64,000 bases of DNA from Thermococcus sp. 21S7 (lineage in GTDB: Archaea > Methanobacteriota_B > Thermococci > Thermococcales > Thermococcaceae), in NCBI RefSeq assembly GCF_012027615.1, contig NZ_SNUT01000004.1, forward strand, positions 62,001-126,000, in the 5' to 3' direction. The notes below the pieces were generated by a model. It was not told the DNA's origin and did no database searches. It worked only from the letters and a program-made list of their open reading frames with translations. Positions 18,467 through 26,621 of this stretch are shown here, piece after piece. Position numbers and translations under genes: made by a program. Position 1 is the stretch's first letter. Every line of letters begins with the position of its first letter.

Positions 18467-20692
18467 ATGGTGGTTAAGGACTGTCCCGAGTGCCACGGAA
18501 CCGGGAAGGTTAAGGCTGGCGAGAAGGAGTGCCCCGTTTGTGAGGGCTGGGGTTACGTTCCTGCCGATTTCAAGGTTGGGGAGAAGCTGAAGGGCTACCG
18601 CAACCTCGACTATATCGGCGTCGAGGACGAGGTTGACGAGATACCCTGCCCCGAGTGCCACGGAAAGGGCGTCGTGCCGGTTTACGACACCTGCCCGACC
18701 TGCGGCGGCACCGGCCGCGTCCTCGCCTGCGACATCTGCGGCAAGGTGAAAGAACCCTGGGAGCCGGGCATGGAAACAACCTGGGTCTGTCCGGACTGCA
18801 TGCGCAAGTACAAGGTCGTCTACGTTCTCGACAAGACCTGCGACGTTGAGGACATAGAGGTCGGGAACGTCTACAAGGGAACCATCGACAGGGTGGAGCG
18901 CTTCGGTGTATTTGTCAGGCTCAACCCACACGTTAGGGGCCTGATAAGGCGGAAGGACCTCCTCGGCGGCAGGGAGTACAAGCCCGGCGACGAGATACTG
19001 GTTCAGGTTCTCGATGTGAGGCCCGACAAGGGCGAGATAGACCTCATAGAGTCAGCGCTCAAGCACTACAAGGAAGTGGTTGTGCGGAAGGAGCTTCCTG
19101 TGACGCTCATCCGTGACCTGAGCAAGGACATGGCCGGCCAGACGGTCAGGCTGCGCGGCAAGGTCACCCAGATACAGGTGACCGGCGGCCCGACTGTCTT
19201 TACGATAACCGACGGAACTGGCATAACGTGGGCGGCCGCCTTCGAGGCGCCCGGGGTTAGGGCCTACCCGAACATAAACGTCGGCGATATCGTGGAGATA
19301 ATAGGTAAGGTGGCCTTCCACTCCGGCGAGATTCAGATAGAGACCAGCGACATGGCGAGGCTCTGGGGGCCGGAGGCTGCTGAAGTAAAGAGGCGCATAG
19401 AGGAGGAGCTCGACAGGCGCGCCCAGCCCCGGGACGTCGGCTTCCTCATCGAAAGCGAGGTTCTCGAAAAGCTCAAGCCGAAGATAATGAAGGCGGCATT
19501 CATGATACGCAGGGCGATCTACGAGGGCAGACCGATACTGCTGAGACACCACGCCGACGCCGACGGCTACACCTCCGGCTTGGCTTTGGAGTACGCGATA
19601 GTTCCGCTCATCGAGGAGGTCTCACCCGACTCCGGTGCCAGATGGAAGCTCTTCAAGCGCAGGCCGAGCAGGGCACCCTTCTACGAGCTGGAGGACGTGC
19701 TCAAGGACATCATATTTATGGTCGAGGATCATGAGAAGTTCGGAGACCCACTGCCGCTTTTGGTTATTGTCGACAACGGCGGAACGAGTGAGGACATTCC
19801 TGCCTACAAGCGCATAAGGGCCTTCGGCGTCCCGATAGTCGTCATAGACCACCACGACCCGCGCGAGTGGGTGAGCGAGGACAGGGCGAAGGTGGACGAC
19901 TACGTCGATGTGCACGTCAACCCGCACCACATAAAGCGCGGCTATTATGAGCTTACCGCTGGAATGCTGGCAACGGAAGTGGCGCGCTTCATCAACCCCG
20001 AAGTGGAGGACAGGATAAAGCACCTCCCGGCGATAGCCGGAACCGGCGACAGGAGCAAGGCGCCGGAGTTCCACCAGTACCTTGAGATAGCGAAGAAAGC
20101 GAAGGGCCTCGATGAGGAGGATCTCAAGAAGATAGCCGAGGTCATAGACCACGAGGCCTACTTCTGGAAGTTCATGGACGGGCACGGCATCATCGACGAG
20201 ATTCTCCTCCTCACCGGCAACCTTCAGAGGCACCGTGAGCTCATCAACGCTATCTATCCTGAGGTCAAGGAGAAGCAGGAGAAGGCTTTGAAGGCCTCGC
20301 TGCCGCACGTCAAGAGCGTCGTCCTGCCGAACGGGATAAGATTCAACACGATAGACATCGAGCTCTTTGCTCCAAAGTTCAGCTATCCGTCCCCGGGCAA
20401 GCTCTCCGGCCTGATACACGACCACTTCAAGGAGAAATATGGTGAAGACGCGCCGATTCTAACGCTAGCCTACGGCCCGGACTTCGCGGTGGTCAGGGCC
20501 GCCGACGGAATGGCCGCCTATGGCTTCGACCTGAACGAGATAATTCCAAAGCTCCAAGAGGCCCTGCCGAGCGCGGGCATAGAGGGCGGCGGCCACAGCT
20601 ACGCCGGCTCGATAAAGTTCTTTGAGGGCATGAGGAAGGAGGTCCTTGAGGAATTCGCCAAGCAGGTCGTCAAGCTGAAGAAGACGGGCTGA
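18467..20692 (+). CDS. DHH-family nuclease with DnaJ-type zinc, S1 and OB-fold domains
   Basis: The start is ATG 18467 because GGTGAT sits 4 nt before it, the spacing used elsewhere here; ATG 18461 and an upstream frame start are less likely. 741 residues. In order: CxxC zinc fingers like DnaJ repeats (CPECHGTGK, CPVCEGWG, CPECHGKG, CPTCGGTG, then CDIC and CPDC); an S1 domain (VGNVYKGTIDRVERFGVFV); an OB-fold (QTVRLRGKVTQIQ); and a DHH phosphoesterase domain with RHHADADGYTSG, VVIDHHDP and ATG-like GTGDRS. DHHA1 ends in EGGGHSYAG. This architecture resembles the archaeal RecJ-like, Hef-associated 3'-5' exonuclease type. A role in DNA or RNA end processing is inferred. Confidence 0.82.
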   Translation: MVVKDCPECHGTGKVKAGEKECPVCEGWGYVPADFKVGEKLKGYRNLDYIGVEDEVDEIPCPECHGKGVVPVYDTCPTCGGTGRVLACDICGKVKEPWEPGMETTWVCPDCMRKYKVVYVLDKTCDVEDIEVGNVYKGTIDRVERFGVFVRLNPHVRGLIRRKDLLGGREYKPGDEILVQVLDVRPDKGEIDLIESALKHYKEVVVRKELPVTLIRDLSKDMAGQTVRLRGKVTQIQVTGGPTVFTITDGTGITWAAAFEAPGVRAYPNINVGDIVEIIGKVAFHSGEIQIETSDMARLWGPEAAEVKRRIEEELDRRAQPRDVGFLIESEVLEKLKPKIMKAAFMIRRAIYEGRPILLRHHADADGYTSGLALEYAIVPLIEEVSPDSGARWKLFKRRPSRAPFYELEDVLKDIIFMVEDHEKFGDPLPLLVIVDNGGTSEDIPAYKRIRAFGVPIVVIDHHDPREWVSEDRAKVDDYVDVHVNPHHIKRGYYELTAGMLATEVARFINPEVEDRIKHLPAIAGTGDRSKAPEFHQYLEIAKKAKGLDEEDLKKIAEVIDHEAYFWKFMDGHGIIDEILLLTGNLQRHRELINAIYPEVKEKQEKALKASLPHVKSVVLPNGIRFNTIDIELFAPKFSYPSPGKLSGLIHDHFKEKYGEDAPILTLAYGPDFAVVRAADGMAAYGFDLNEIIPKLQEALPSAGIEGGGHSYAGSIKFFEGMRKEVLEEFAKQVVKLKKTG

Positions 20693-20715
20693 AAGCGCCT
20701 TCCTTTTCTTTCAAT
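20693..20715 (+). terminator. T-rich terminator after the DHH nuclease
   Basis: CCTTCCTTTTCTTTC follows the stop codon within 10 nt. Confidence 0.35.
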
Positions 20716-20775
20716 GCCAAACCTTTTTAACATCGCAGACTGATGTACTGATGAGCAATGTTTGGAGGAATGTTG

Positions 20776-21030
20776 ATGAGAATAGTTCTTGAGGTTACTT
20801 TTAAAATGGGCGGCGTTTCTTACCGTGGCCACCGCTGGGAAGGCGATGCACTCGTTTTCGAGTTCGAGCGCCTTGGGGATGCATTTATCCAGGTTCTCAG
20901 CAAGAGGATGGTTGAAGAAGAGGTCGAGCGCGAGCCCTCGGCCGTGATCGTCGAACTGAAAACAAAGGAAGGCGGTAGGATATTCGAGGCTACATTGGAG
21001 GAAGGAACCTACCGGGCCGCTGAGCCTTAG
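20776..21030 (+). CDS. Small conserved-looking hypothetical protein
   Basis: ATG 20776 is preferred, with GGAGG at 20764-20768 placed 7 nt upstream; in-frame ATGs at 20758 and 20770 precede it. The protein has 84 residues, alternates beta strands and helices (VLEVTFKMGGVSYRGHRWEG), and has no membrane segment or metal motif. I do not recognise it. A TATA-like CTTTTTAA at about 20722-20729 lies upstream. It is followed by another small gene 39 nt downstream. Confidence 0.65.
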   Translation: MRIVLEVTFKMGGVSYRGHRWEGDALVFEFERLGDAFIQVLSKRMVEEEVEREPSAVIVELKTKEGGRIFEATLEEGTYRAAEP

Positions 21031-21069
21031 GTTTTTATAGTTCCCCTCCAACTTTCTACGGTGATGCCC

Positions 21070-21285
21070 ATGTACATGGCGGAGTTCAAGCTTCGCTTCG
21101 GCGACATGAAATGGTACGTCCGGAGGATCATCGAGGCTTCCTCCTTCGAGGAGGCGGAGGAGAAGGCCAAACGCTACGCAGAGGCGATGAACAGGGGCGA
21201 GGTCAGGTGGGAGCTGGGCTACGTTATTGAGGCCGAGCGGCCCCTGCTCGTTGGAAAGGATGAGCTTGAGAAGCTCGGCGCTTGA
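21070..21285 (+). CDS. Small hypothetical protein
   Basis: 71 residues from ATG 21070, with GGTGAT four nt upstream. One mixed beta/helix unit is visible: MYMAEFKLRFGDMKWYVRRI, then a charged helix (FEEAEEKAKRYAEAMNRGE) and a short C-terminus. No known motif; the size and fold pattern suggest a small soluble protein. It is in line with the preceding small gene and may share its transcript, although the TATA-like TTTTTATAG at 21032-21040 could provide its own promoter. Confidence 0.65.
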   Translation: MYMAEFKLRFGDMKWYVRRIIEASSFEEAEEKAKRYAEAMNRGEVRWELGYVIEAERPLLVGKDELEKLGA

Positions 21286-21349
21286 TTTTATTCCTTTTGT
21301 TGACCTTCTCTGACTCTTCGGGGTTTGGAAAGAAAAGCGAGGAAGAGGG

Positions 21350-22531
21350 TCACTGCTCCCTCACAAGGGTCATTAGAACCATGGCAACGAGGTTCATGGC
21401 CGCGGCGAAGGTGAAGGCGTAGGCCAGGGAGTAGCTCCCCCAGAGCCAGCCGGCTATTACCGACGCCGGAAGGACGAAGATGCCGAAGACCGTGTGGTAG
21501 GCCCCTATTATCGTACCCTTCTCGTATTCCCTCGCCAGGTCAGCCATGTACGCCCGGGGTATCGTGTCCTCGATGGCGATGTATATTCCGTAGAGAACGA
21601 AGGCCGCTATGAGCGTGTAAAGGTCCCTCGCGTAGGCAAAGGCCAGAGCCGCCAAAGCCGCAACTCCGAAGCCGAGGGTTATCATCCTCTTCTTGCCGAA
21701 GGTGTCGGAGTAAACCCCGAGGGGATAGGCCGAGAGGGCGTAGATTAGGTTGAAGAGGGCGTAGAAGGCTATGCTCTGGACGATGGAGTAGCCGAGCTCC
21801 TGCGCCTTCCACATCGTGAAGGCGTAGCTGTACCTTCCGAGGGCACCTATCGCCACCACCGCGAGGAAGAGCTGCAGGTTCCTGTTCTTCAGAGTGGATA
21901 TGCCCTTTATCTTCCTCTTGACCTCACCGCCCCGGTCCTTCACGAAGAGGATTATAACGAACAGGGATACCGCCCCTGGAACCGCGGAGAGCAGGAAGAT
22001 GTAGCGGTAGGCCGTTTCCGCCGGAAGGCTCTTCAGGAGCTCGATGAGGGCTATGGCAACGAGCGGGCCGGCGACGGCTCCGAGGGTGTCCATCATCCTG
22101 TGGAAGCCGAAGGACTTTCCGGTCTTCCCCTTCTCGCTCGATTCCGCTATAAGCGCATCCCTGGGGGCGGTTCTTACCCCCTTGCCTATCCTGTCCACCG
22201 CGCGCAGAAGGAGGAAGTCCCACCAGTAGCGGGTGAACCCCAGGGCACCTTTGGCGAAGGTTGAGAGGGCGTAGCCCGCGAAGACGAAGACCTTCCTCTT
22301 TCTAAAGCGGTCGCTCACGTAGCCAAAGGCAACCTTGAACAGCGAACTCATGCTTTCTATCGCGCCCATAACGGAACCGCTGAGCAGCTTTCCGGCGTCG
22401 AGAACCTCCATCAGATAGCTCGGCATAACGGGCATTATCATCTCGCTGCTCATGTCGTTGAGGAAGCTGACGATTCCAAGTAAAAAGACGTTCCAGCTTA
22501 TTCCGAATATTTTCTTCTCCCTTTCCTCCAT
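21350..22531 (-). CDS. MFS transporter, probable multidrug efflux
   Basis: 393 residues, about 12 membrane helices. The MFS signature after helix 2 is GYVSDRFRKRKVFVFAGY, and the second half repeats it as GVYSDTFGKKRMITLG. The R-x4-G-x-GVRTAPRDALIAESS stretch is typical of a group of MFS proteins often annotated as drug or heavy-metal exporters. It begins 3 nt after the PadR regulator gene on the same strand. Control of efflux by that regulator is the obvious inference. Confidence 0.86.
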   Translation of the reverse strand: MEEREKKIFGISWNVFLLGIVSFLNDMSSEMIMPVMPSYLMEVLDAGKLLSGSVMGAIESMSSLFKVAFGYVSDRFRKRKVFVFAGYALSTFAKGALGFTRYWWDFLLLRAVDRIGKGVRTAPRDALIAESSEKGKTGKSFGFHRMMDTLGAVAGPLVAIALIELLKSLPAETAYRYIFLLSAVPGAVSLFVIILFVKDRGGEVKRKIKGISTLKNRNLQLFLAVVAIGALGRYSYAFTMWKAQELGYSIVQSIAFYALFNLIYALSAYPLGVYSDTFGKKRMITLGFGVAALAALAFAYARDLYTLIAAFVLYGIYIAIEDTIPRAYMADLAREYEKGTIIGAYHTVFGIFVLPASVIAGWLWGSYSLAYAFTFAAAMNLVAMVLMTLVREQ

Positions 22532-22534
22532 TCC

Positions 22535-22825
22535 TCATTCCCCCAGCAGTTCGAGGCAGAGCTCCCTCAGCCTTTCCTTGCCCTCGTCGAGGGTCCTCCT
22601 GCCGATTTCCGTTATCTCGTAGGTCCTAACTCTCCTGCCGTCTTTTACTTCCCAGTGGCTCTTTAGGAGGCCTTCCCTTTCGAGGGAGTGCAGGAGGGGG
22701 TACATCGTTCCCGGACTGATGCGGTAGCCGTGTCTCTCAAGTTCTTTCATCAGAAACGAGCCTGTAACCGGTTCCTCACTCGCGTGATGGAGTATGTGCA
22801 GAGCTAAGAAATCCCGGTACTTCAT
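22535..22825 (-). CDS. PadR-family transcriptional regulator
   Basis: ATG 22825 (MKYRDFLALHILHHASEEPV) or the in-frame GTG at 22834; 96 residues from the ATG. It is a winged helix with the PadR hallmarks GSFLMKELERHGYRISPGTMY, PLLHSLEREGLL and RRVRTYEITEIGRRTL. The protein is short, lacking a long C-terminal dimerisation domain, as in the small PadR subfamily-1 proteins. It lies directly upstream of the MFS exporter. Its start codon lies inside a double palindrome at 22824-22853, so autoregulation is likely. Confidence 0.9.
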   Translation of the reverse strand: MKYRDFLALHILHHASEEPVTGSFLMKELERHGYRISPGTMYPLLHSLEREGLLKSHWEVKDGRRVRTYEITEIGRRTLDEGKERLRELCLELLGE

Positions 22826-22853
22826 ATCGAACACCGATATCGAGATGCGATAT
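22824..22853. promoter_or_regulatory. Double palindromic operator candidate for PadR
   Basis: Two overlapping perfect inverted repeats, each ATATCG-N5-CGATAT, occupy 22824-22840 and 22837-22853, with centres 13 nt apart. They cover the padR start codon and the space to the promoter. PadR proteins bind such palindromes near their own promoters, so this fits autorepression with co-regulation of the MFS gene. Confidence 0.7.
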
Positions 22854-22874
22854 TTAGGTTTAAAAAATTTTGGC

Positions 22875-23936
22875 TCAGCGGCGGCGCTTCATGTTGATCA
22901 CCGCCAGTCCCAGGAAGAGGATGCCGAAGCCTACCAGAACCGCCACATCACTCCATATTCTCGTCAGGCCCCAGCCGCGAATCATGACGGACCTCAGGGA
23001 GTCCACCGCGTACGTCGGGGGAAGGAGGTATGAGAACGGTCTGAGGTAGCTGGGAATCGCTTCCACCGGCCAAAAGATGCCTGAGAGTAGGAAAGTCGGG
23101 ACGACTATCATGGGAACGAACTGGACTGCTTGGGCCTCGCTCCGGGCGAGGTTCGAGAGGAGTATCCCGAGGTTGACCCCGACAATCGCAAGGAGCGAGA
23201 CGAGGAGGAAGGCTAGGATGAGGCTGCCCTCAACGCTCACACTGAAGCCGAAGACCGCTATGGCGAGCATTATCGCCGCCTGGAGGGTTCCTATGACGCC
23301 GGAGGCTATTGAATAGCCGAGGACAACCTCTTCCTCCCTCAGGGGACTCGCCAGGGCCCTGTCAAGCGTTCCAAGGTTCCTCTCGCCTATGAACGAGAGG
23401 ATTGAGAGCACGGTCGAGATTAGGAACACCGCGAGCGATACGACGCCCGGGAGGAACGTGTCCATGAACTTTGCGCCCCTGCCGTAGACGGCCGTGTAGC
23501 TGACGCGAACCGGGAATTTGAGACCGTTCTCCTCAAAGGTTTTCAGGAGGGCATGGTTAATGCCCGAAACCACTGCGTCGGCTATGTTTATATTGCTCCT
23601 GTCGAGATAGACTCCAATCCCTTCGCTCAGGTTTCTAGGGAAGTATATGACTGCCCAGCACTCCCCGTCCTTCAGCTTTCTCAACGCCTTTTCGAGGCTC
23701 TCCGCGTGAGAGACCGAGAATGTGCTTCCGTTGAGATTGCTCACGACCTCCGAGCCGAAGCTCCCGTCTTCGTTGACAACCACCACCTTAACGTCGTGGA
23801 CGTGCCCCCCGAAGGCGAGGCCGAAGAGCACCATGAGAACCACCGGTGTGACCATGGCGTAGCTCAGGAGCCTCCTGTCGTGCCTCAGCTCCAGCAGGCT
23901 CCTCCTCGATATGGCCAGGACCCTTTCCCAGTTCAT
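22875..23936 (-). CDS. ABC-2 type exporter permease
   Basis: 353 residues. One helix near the N-terminus (LSYAMVTPVVLMVLFGLAF) is followed by a ~140-residue extracytoplasmic loop, then five helices (for example VVSLAVFLISTVLSILSFIG) and a final helix before a basic tail ending MKRRR. LDRALASPLREEEVVLGY is the conserved ABC-2 motif. It starts immediately after the stop of the ATPase gene (TGA-ATG), so the two form one half-transporter unit. Substrate unknown; export of a drug or lipid-like compound is likely. Confidence 0.88.
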   Translation of the reverse strand: MNWERVLAISRRSLLELRHDRRLLSYAMVTPVVLMVLFGLAFGGHVHDVKVVVVNEDGSFGSEVVSNLNGSTFSVSHAESLEKALRKLKDGECWAVIYFPRNLSEGIGVYLDRSNINIADAVVSGINHALLKTFEENGLKFPVRVSYTAVYGRGAKFMDTFLPGVVSLAVFLISTVLSILSFIGERNLGTLDRALASPLREEEVVLGYSIASGVIGTLQAAIMLAIAVFGFSVSVEGSLILAFLLVSLLAIVGVNLGILLSNLARSEAQAVQFVPMIVVPTFLLSGIFWPVEAIPSYLRPFSYLLPPTYAVDSLRSVMIRGWGLTRIWSDVAVLVGFGILFLGLAVINMKRRR

Positions 23937-24659
23937 TCAAGCACCCCCGTAGCCAGTGAGCTTAAGGACGGCCTCCTCAAGCGTGGCTGAGTTCGTCTTT
24001 TTCATAATCTCCTGCGGGCTTGCCGTGGCAAGAACCCTTCCATCCATTACAATCGCCACGCGGTCGCAGTTCACCGCCTCGTCCATGTAGTGGGTTGTGA
24101 TAAGAAGTGAGGCTCCTCTTTCAGCCAGCTCGCGGAAGTACCTCCAGAAGCTCGCCCTCAGGTGCGGGTCAACCCCGACCGTCGGCTCGTCGAGTATGAG
24201 AAACTCGGGTTTGTGTAATAGGGCGCACGCGAGCGAGGCCCTCCGCTGCATTCCCCCGCTGAGCTCCACAACGAGCCTATCCCTGAACTTTTCGAGCCCG
24301 ACGAACCTCAGTATCTCGTCCTTTCTTTCCTTGAACTCATTCCGTGAGAGGCCGTAGAGCCGTGAGTAGAACTCCAAGTTCTCCTCGACGGTTAGGTTCA
24401 TGTAGAGCGCCAGATCCTGAGGCATGTAACCTACCTTTCTCAAGACTTCCTTGTCTGGCATTTTCTTACCGAGTAATCTGATTTCACCCGAATCCGGCTT
24501 TAGGAGGCCGACAATGGTCTTTATCGTGGTCGTCTTGCCGGCACCGTTTGGTCCGATGAGGCCGAATATCTCCCCCTTCTTCACGTCAAAGGAAAGTCCT
24601 CTGAGAGCCTCAAAGTTCCCGTAGCTCTTTCTAAGCCCCCTGACAACAAGGGCTGACAT
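23937..24659 (-). CDS. ABC transporter ATP-binding protein
   Basis: ATG 24659 is chosen with GGTGGT four nt upstream; the frame opens at 24668. 240 residues. Walker A GPNGAGKTTTI, Q-loop YMPQDLALY, signature VELSGGMQRRASLA, Walker B LILDEPTVGVD and the switch histidine in LITTHYMDEA are all present. It is the NTPase of the ABC-2 exporter encoded next. It is divergent from the TrmB-like gene, with a perfect inverted repeat between them. Confidence 0.93.
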   Translation of the reverse strand: MSALVVRGLRKSYGNFEALRGLSFDVKKGEIFGLIGPNGAGKTTTIKTIVGLLKPDSGEIRLLGKKMPDKEVLRKVGYMPQDLALYMNLTVEENLEFYSRLYGLSRNEFKERKDEILRFVGLEKFRDRLVVELSGGMQRRASLACALLHKPEFLILDEPTVGVDPHLRASFWRYFRELAERGASLLITTHYMDEAVNCDRVAIVMDGRVLATASPQEIMKKTNSATLEEAVLKLTGYGGA

Positions 24660-24703
24660 CGACACCACCGGTACACTCTCTGGGAAAAGGGTTATAAGAT
24701 TGT

Positions 24704-24722
24704 TGTAACTAATAGAGTTACA
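24704..24722. promoter_or_regulatory. Operator candidate between ABC exporter and TrmB-like regulator
   Basis: A perfect 7-bp inverted repeat, TGTAACT-N5-AGTTACA, lies in the 83-nt divergent intergenic region. TTATAA at 24693-24698 can serve as TATA for the minus-strand ABC operon. The palindrome is well placed to control both directions, and the adjacent TrmB-like protein is the natural candidate to bind it. Confidence 0.68.
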
Positions 24723-24742
24723 GAGTTTTAAAAGGTGATCCC

Positions 24743-25561
24743 ATGACTGAGGAACTCGTTGAGAAACTCATGATGCTTGGTCTCAGAGAGTACGAGGCGA
24801 AGGTTTACGCGGCCCTCGTCATCACAGGGCCGGCGAGGGCGAGCGAGATAGCCAGGGAAAGCGGCGTTCCAAGGCCCAGGGTCTACGACGTCCTGAAGAG
24901 ACTTCACGAGCGGGGCTTCGTTGAGGTCAGTGAGGGCAGTCCCGCGTACTTCAGAGCCGTCGAACCCGAGAATGTGATAGCGTCACTTAGGGATGAGTAC
25001 ATCCGCTCGGCCGAGGAGGCAATAATAATGCTCAAGAGCTATCAGAGGGAGAGGCGGGAGGAGTGGCTCCCGGTGTGGTACCTCCAGGGGGAGTGGAGTG
25101 TGAGGAGCCGCGCCGAGGAGCTCGCAGGGGATGCCGGCGAGGAATTCGTGACGGCCTTCTTGGAACCAACTTTCGTCTTGAAGTTCAGGAGGGCCTTTGA
25201 GAGGGCGAGGGAGAATGGAATAACGCCGAAAATCCTTCTTATAACTAAGGCCACGTTCCGCGAGAGCCGGCTTGAGGAGCTGGGGGACGTGTACTACCTC
25301 CCCCTCGCAAAGGTTCTTGAGGGTGAGCCGAAGGACTTCATGGAGGCGGTTGCGAGAGCCCTCTTCTCCACTGGGGAGCGCTATGTCGTGAGGGGACTGT
25401 TCGTCAGGGATTCCCGGGAGTCGCTCCTCGTCTACGAGGACGGTGGCATCAGGGGCATTCTGGTGAAGATACCCTTTATCCCTGTAATCCAGAGGGAGGT
25501 CGTGGAGTACTACCTCCGCAAACTTGATGACTACTCAAGCACGTGCTTCTCAAGGACGTAG
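24743..25561 (+). CDS. TrmB-family transcriptional regulator
   Basis: ATG 24743 with GGTGAT upstream; 272 residues. The N-terminal winged helix (LMMLGLREYEAKVYAALVIT, ARASEIARESGVPRPRVYDVLKRLHERGFVEV) is characteristic of TrmB-type regulators. After it, a phospholipase-D-like effector domain typical of the family follows (WYLQGEWSVRSRAEELA and onward). The ligand is unknown. Its 3' end overlaps the convergent thioesterase gene by 31 nt. It is divergent from the ABC exporter, which it probably regulates. Confidence 0.87.
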   Translation: MTEELVEKLMMLGLREYEAKVYAALVITGPARASEIARESGVPRPRVYDVLKRLHERGFVEVSEGSPAYFRAVEPENVIASLRDEYIRSAEEAIIMLKSYQRERREEWLPVWYLQGEWSVRSRAEELAGDAGEEFVTAFLEPTFVLKFRRAFERARENGITPKILLITKATFRESRLEELGDVYYLPLAKVLEGEPKDFMEAVARALFSTGERYVVRGLFVRDSRESLLVYEDGGIRGILVKIPFIPVIQREVVEYYLRKLDDYSSTCFSRT

Positions 25562-25917
25562 CAGTGGAAGGTTCCCTCGAAGACTTTCTCGCCCCTCTCG
25601 TTGAAAACCTCGGCCTTTACTATCTTCTTCCTTTCGAGGTCTTCCTCCATCCTGGCCCTCGCTAGAAGTCTTTCTCCTGTCTTGACTGGCTTCAGGAACT
25701 TGACCTCCGCCTTTCCGAGGACAACAGTGGGCTCGTTCACGGCGAGCATGGCCGCGTAGTCGGCCAGGCCGAAGGTGAAGCCGCCGTGAACGAGGCCGTA
25801 CTCGTCAACCGTCATCTCTTCCGTCGTTTCCAGGATGACTTCCGCGTAGCCTTTCTCTATCCTCGCCGGCCTTCCGACGAGCCTCTCTGAGGTGAGGGTG
25901 TGCGTCCTCTGCTCCAT
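25531..25917 (-). CDS. PaaI-type hotdog-fold thioesterase
   Basis: ATG 25917 after GGTGGGAACC; 128 residues, the usual single-hotdog size. VDEYGLVHGGFTFGLADYAAMLAVN carries the HGG motif of PaaI-like acyl-CoA thioesterases, and KAEVKFLKPVKTGERLLARA is the second family segment. An aromatic or fatty acyl-CoA substrate is possible. The last 31 nt overlap the convergent TrmB-like gene. Confidence 0.85.
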   Translation of the reverse strand: MEQRTHTLTSERLVGRPARIEKGYAEVILETTEEMTVDEYGLVHGGFTFGLADYAAMLAVNEPTVVLGKAEVKFLKPVKTGERLLARARMEEDLERKKIVKAEVFNERGEKVFEGTFHCYVLEKHVLE

Positions 25918-25970
25918 GGTTCCCACCAAAGGTTTATTTATTCCTAGCCCTAAAAAAGTTAGGTGGTTGC

Positions 25971-26369
25971 GTGCACCCAATAAAACACGCCGTCGAGTAT
26001 AAGGGCTCTCCGGAGTTCACTCGGAGCGAGCTCGTTGGGATACTCGCCTTCAGCCTCCGCCTGATGGACGTGAAGGCCGCGAAGGAGCTCATAGAAAGGT
26101 CACTGGAGGCGGGCCTCCTTGAGGAAAAAGACGGTCTCCTGGTCGTCAACGAAGCCCTGTTGTCTGAGGAGGAGGCCGAGGAGGACCTCTTCAACGAGAT
26201 GGTGACGTATATAGCGAACTCCCTCGGCTGGGAGCGGGGGGAGGTCATCGAGGGCATCAAGTCCATGAGGGAACGCTACGGCGACTTGGACGAGAATGTT
26301 CTGGCGTATCTCTTCGGCATGGACAGGGGCGTCGACATGTCGCAGTTCAGGGACAGGATTGATGTTTAA
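25971..26369 (+). CDS. DUF2240-like conserved archaeal protein
   Basis: GTG 25971 with AGGTGG five nt upstream; 132 residues. The N-terminal part is a helical, winged-helix-like segment (EFTRSELVGILAFSLRLMDV, then AKELIERSLEAGLLEEKDG). The C-terminal half contains an acidic helix and MVTYIANSLGWERGEVIEGI. The pattern matches the archaeal DUF2240 family as I recall it. The role is unknown; it could bind nucleic acid. Confidence 0.6.
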   Translation: MHPIKHAVEYKGSPEFTRSELVGILAFSLRLMDVKAAKELIERSLEAGLLEEKDGLLVVNEALLSEEEAEEDLFNEMVTYIANSLGWERGEVIEGIKSMRERYGDLDENVLAYLFGMDRGVDMSQFRDRIDV

Positions 26370-26371
26370 CC

Positions 26372-26541
26372 TCAGGCGGCCTTAGAATAGGCGCCTCCTT
26401 CAAGCTCGTCCCAGGATTTCTCATCCTTCAGAACGCCGTAAAGCTCGTTCATGAGGGGCTCCATCTCGATTAACTTCCGGAGCTTCTTCTGAGGAGCCTC
26501 TCATCAACGCCGGGAGGGAGTTTCACAACGATTTCCGCCAT
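26372..26541 (-). pseudogene. Frameshifted orphan antitoxin gene
   Basis: From ATG 26541 the frame reads MAEIVVKLPPGVDERLLRRS and stops early. With one missing base restored after ERLL it continues KKLRKLIEMEPLMNELYGV, then LKDEKSWDELEGGAYSKAA, and ends at TGA 26372-26374. The segment is 170 nt, exactly 1 nt short of a 56-residue gene. The conserved start (strand with VVKLPPGVDE) and acidic tail resemble small VapB-type antitoxins. No toxin gene is adjacent. It is either a recent pseudogene or a sequencing error. Confidence 0.7.
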
Positions 26542-26621
26542 GTTCTTTTTAGTGCGGGGTCCCTATTAAACGCAGCGGGCAAAGTTTAAACCAGAAACGA
26601 GAACTATTCTATGGTGGTACC

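Noticed and set aside
19622-20425. 267-codon minus ORF inside the DHH nuclease gene
   Set aside because: Shadow frame without start signal; the plus-strand DHH motifs are decisive.
20740-20770. TGATGA-like sequence before the gene at 20776, considered as a C/D-box small RNA
   Set aside because: Only one C-like box is seen, without spaced D and D' boxes or enough length.
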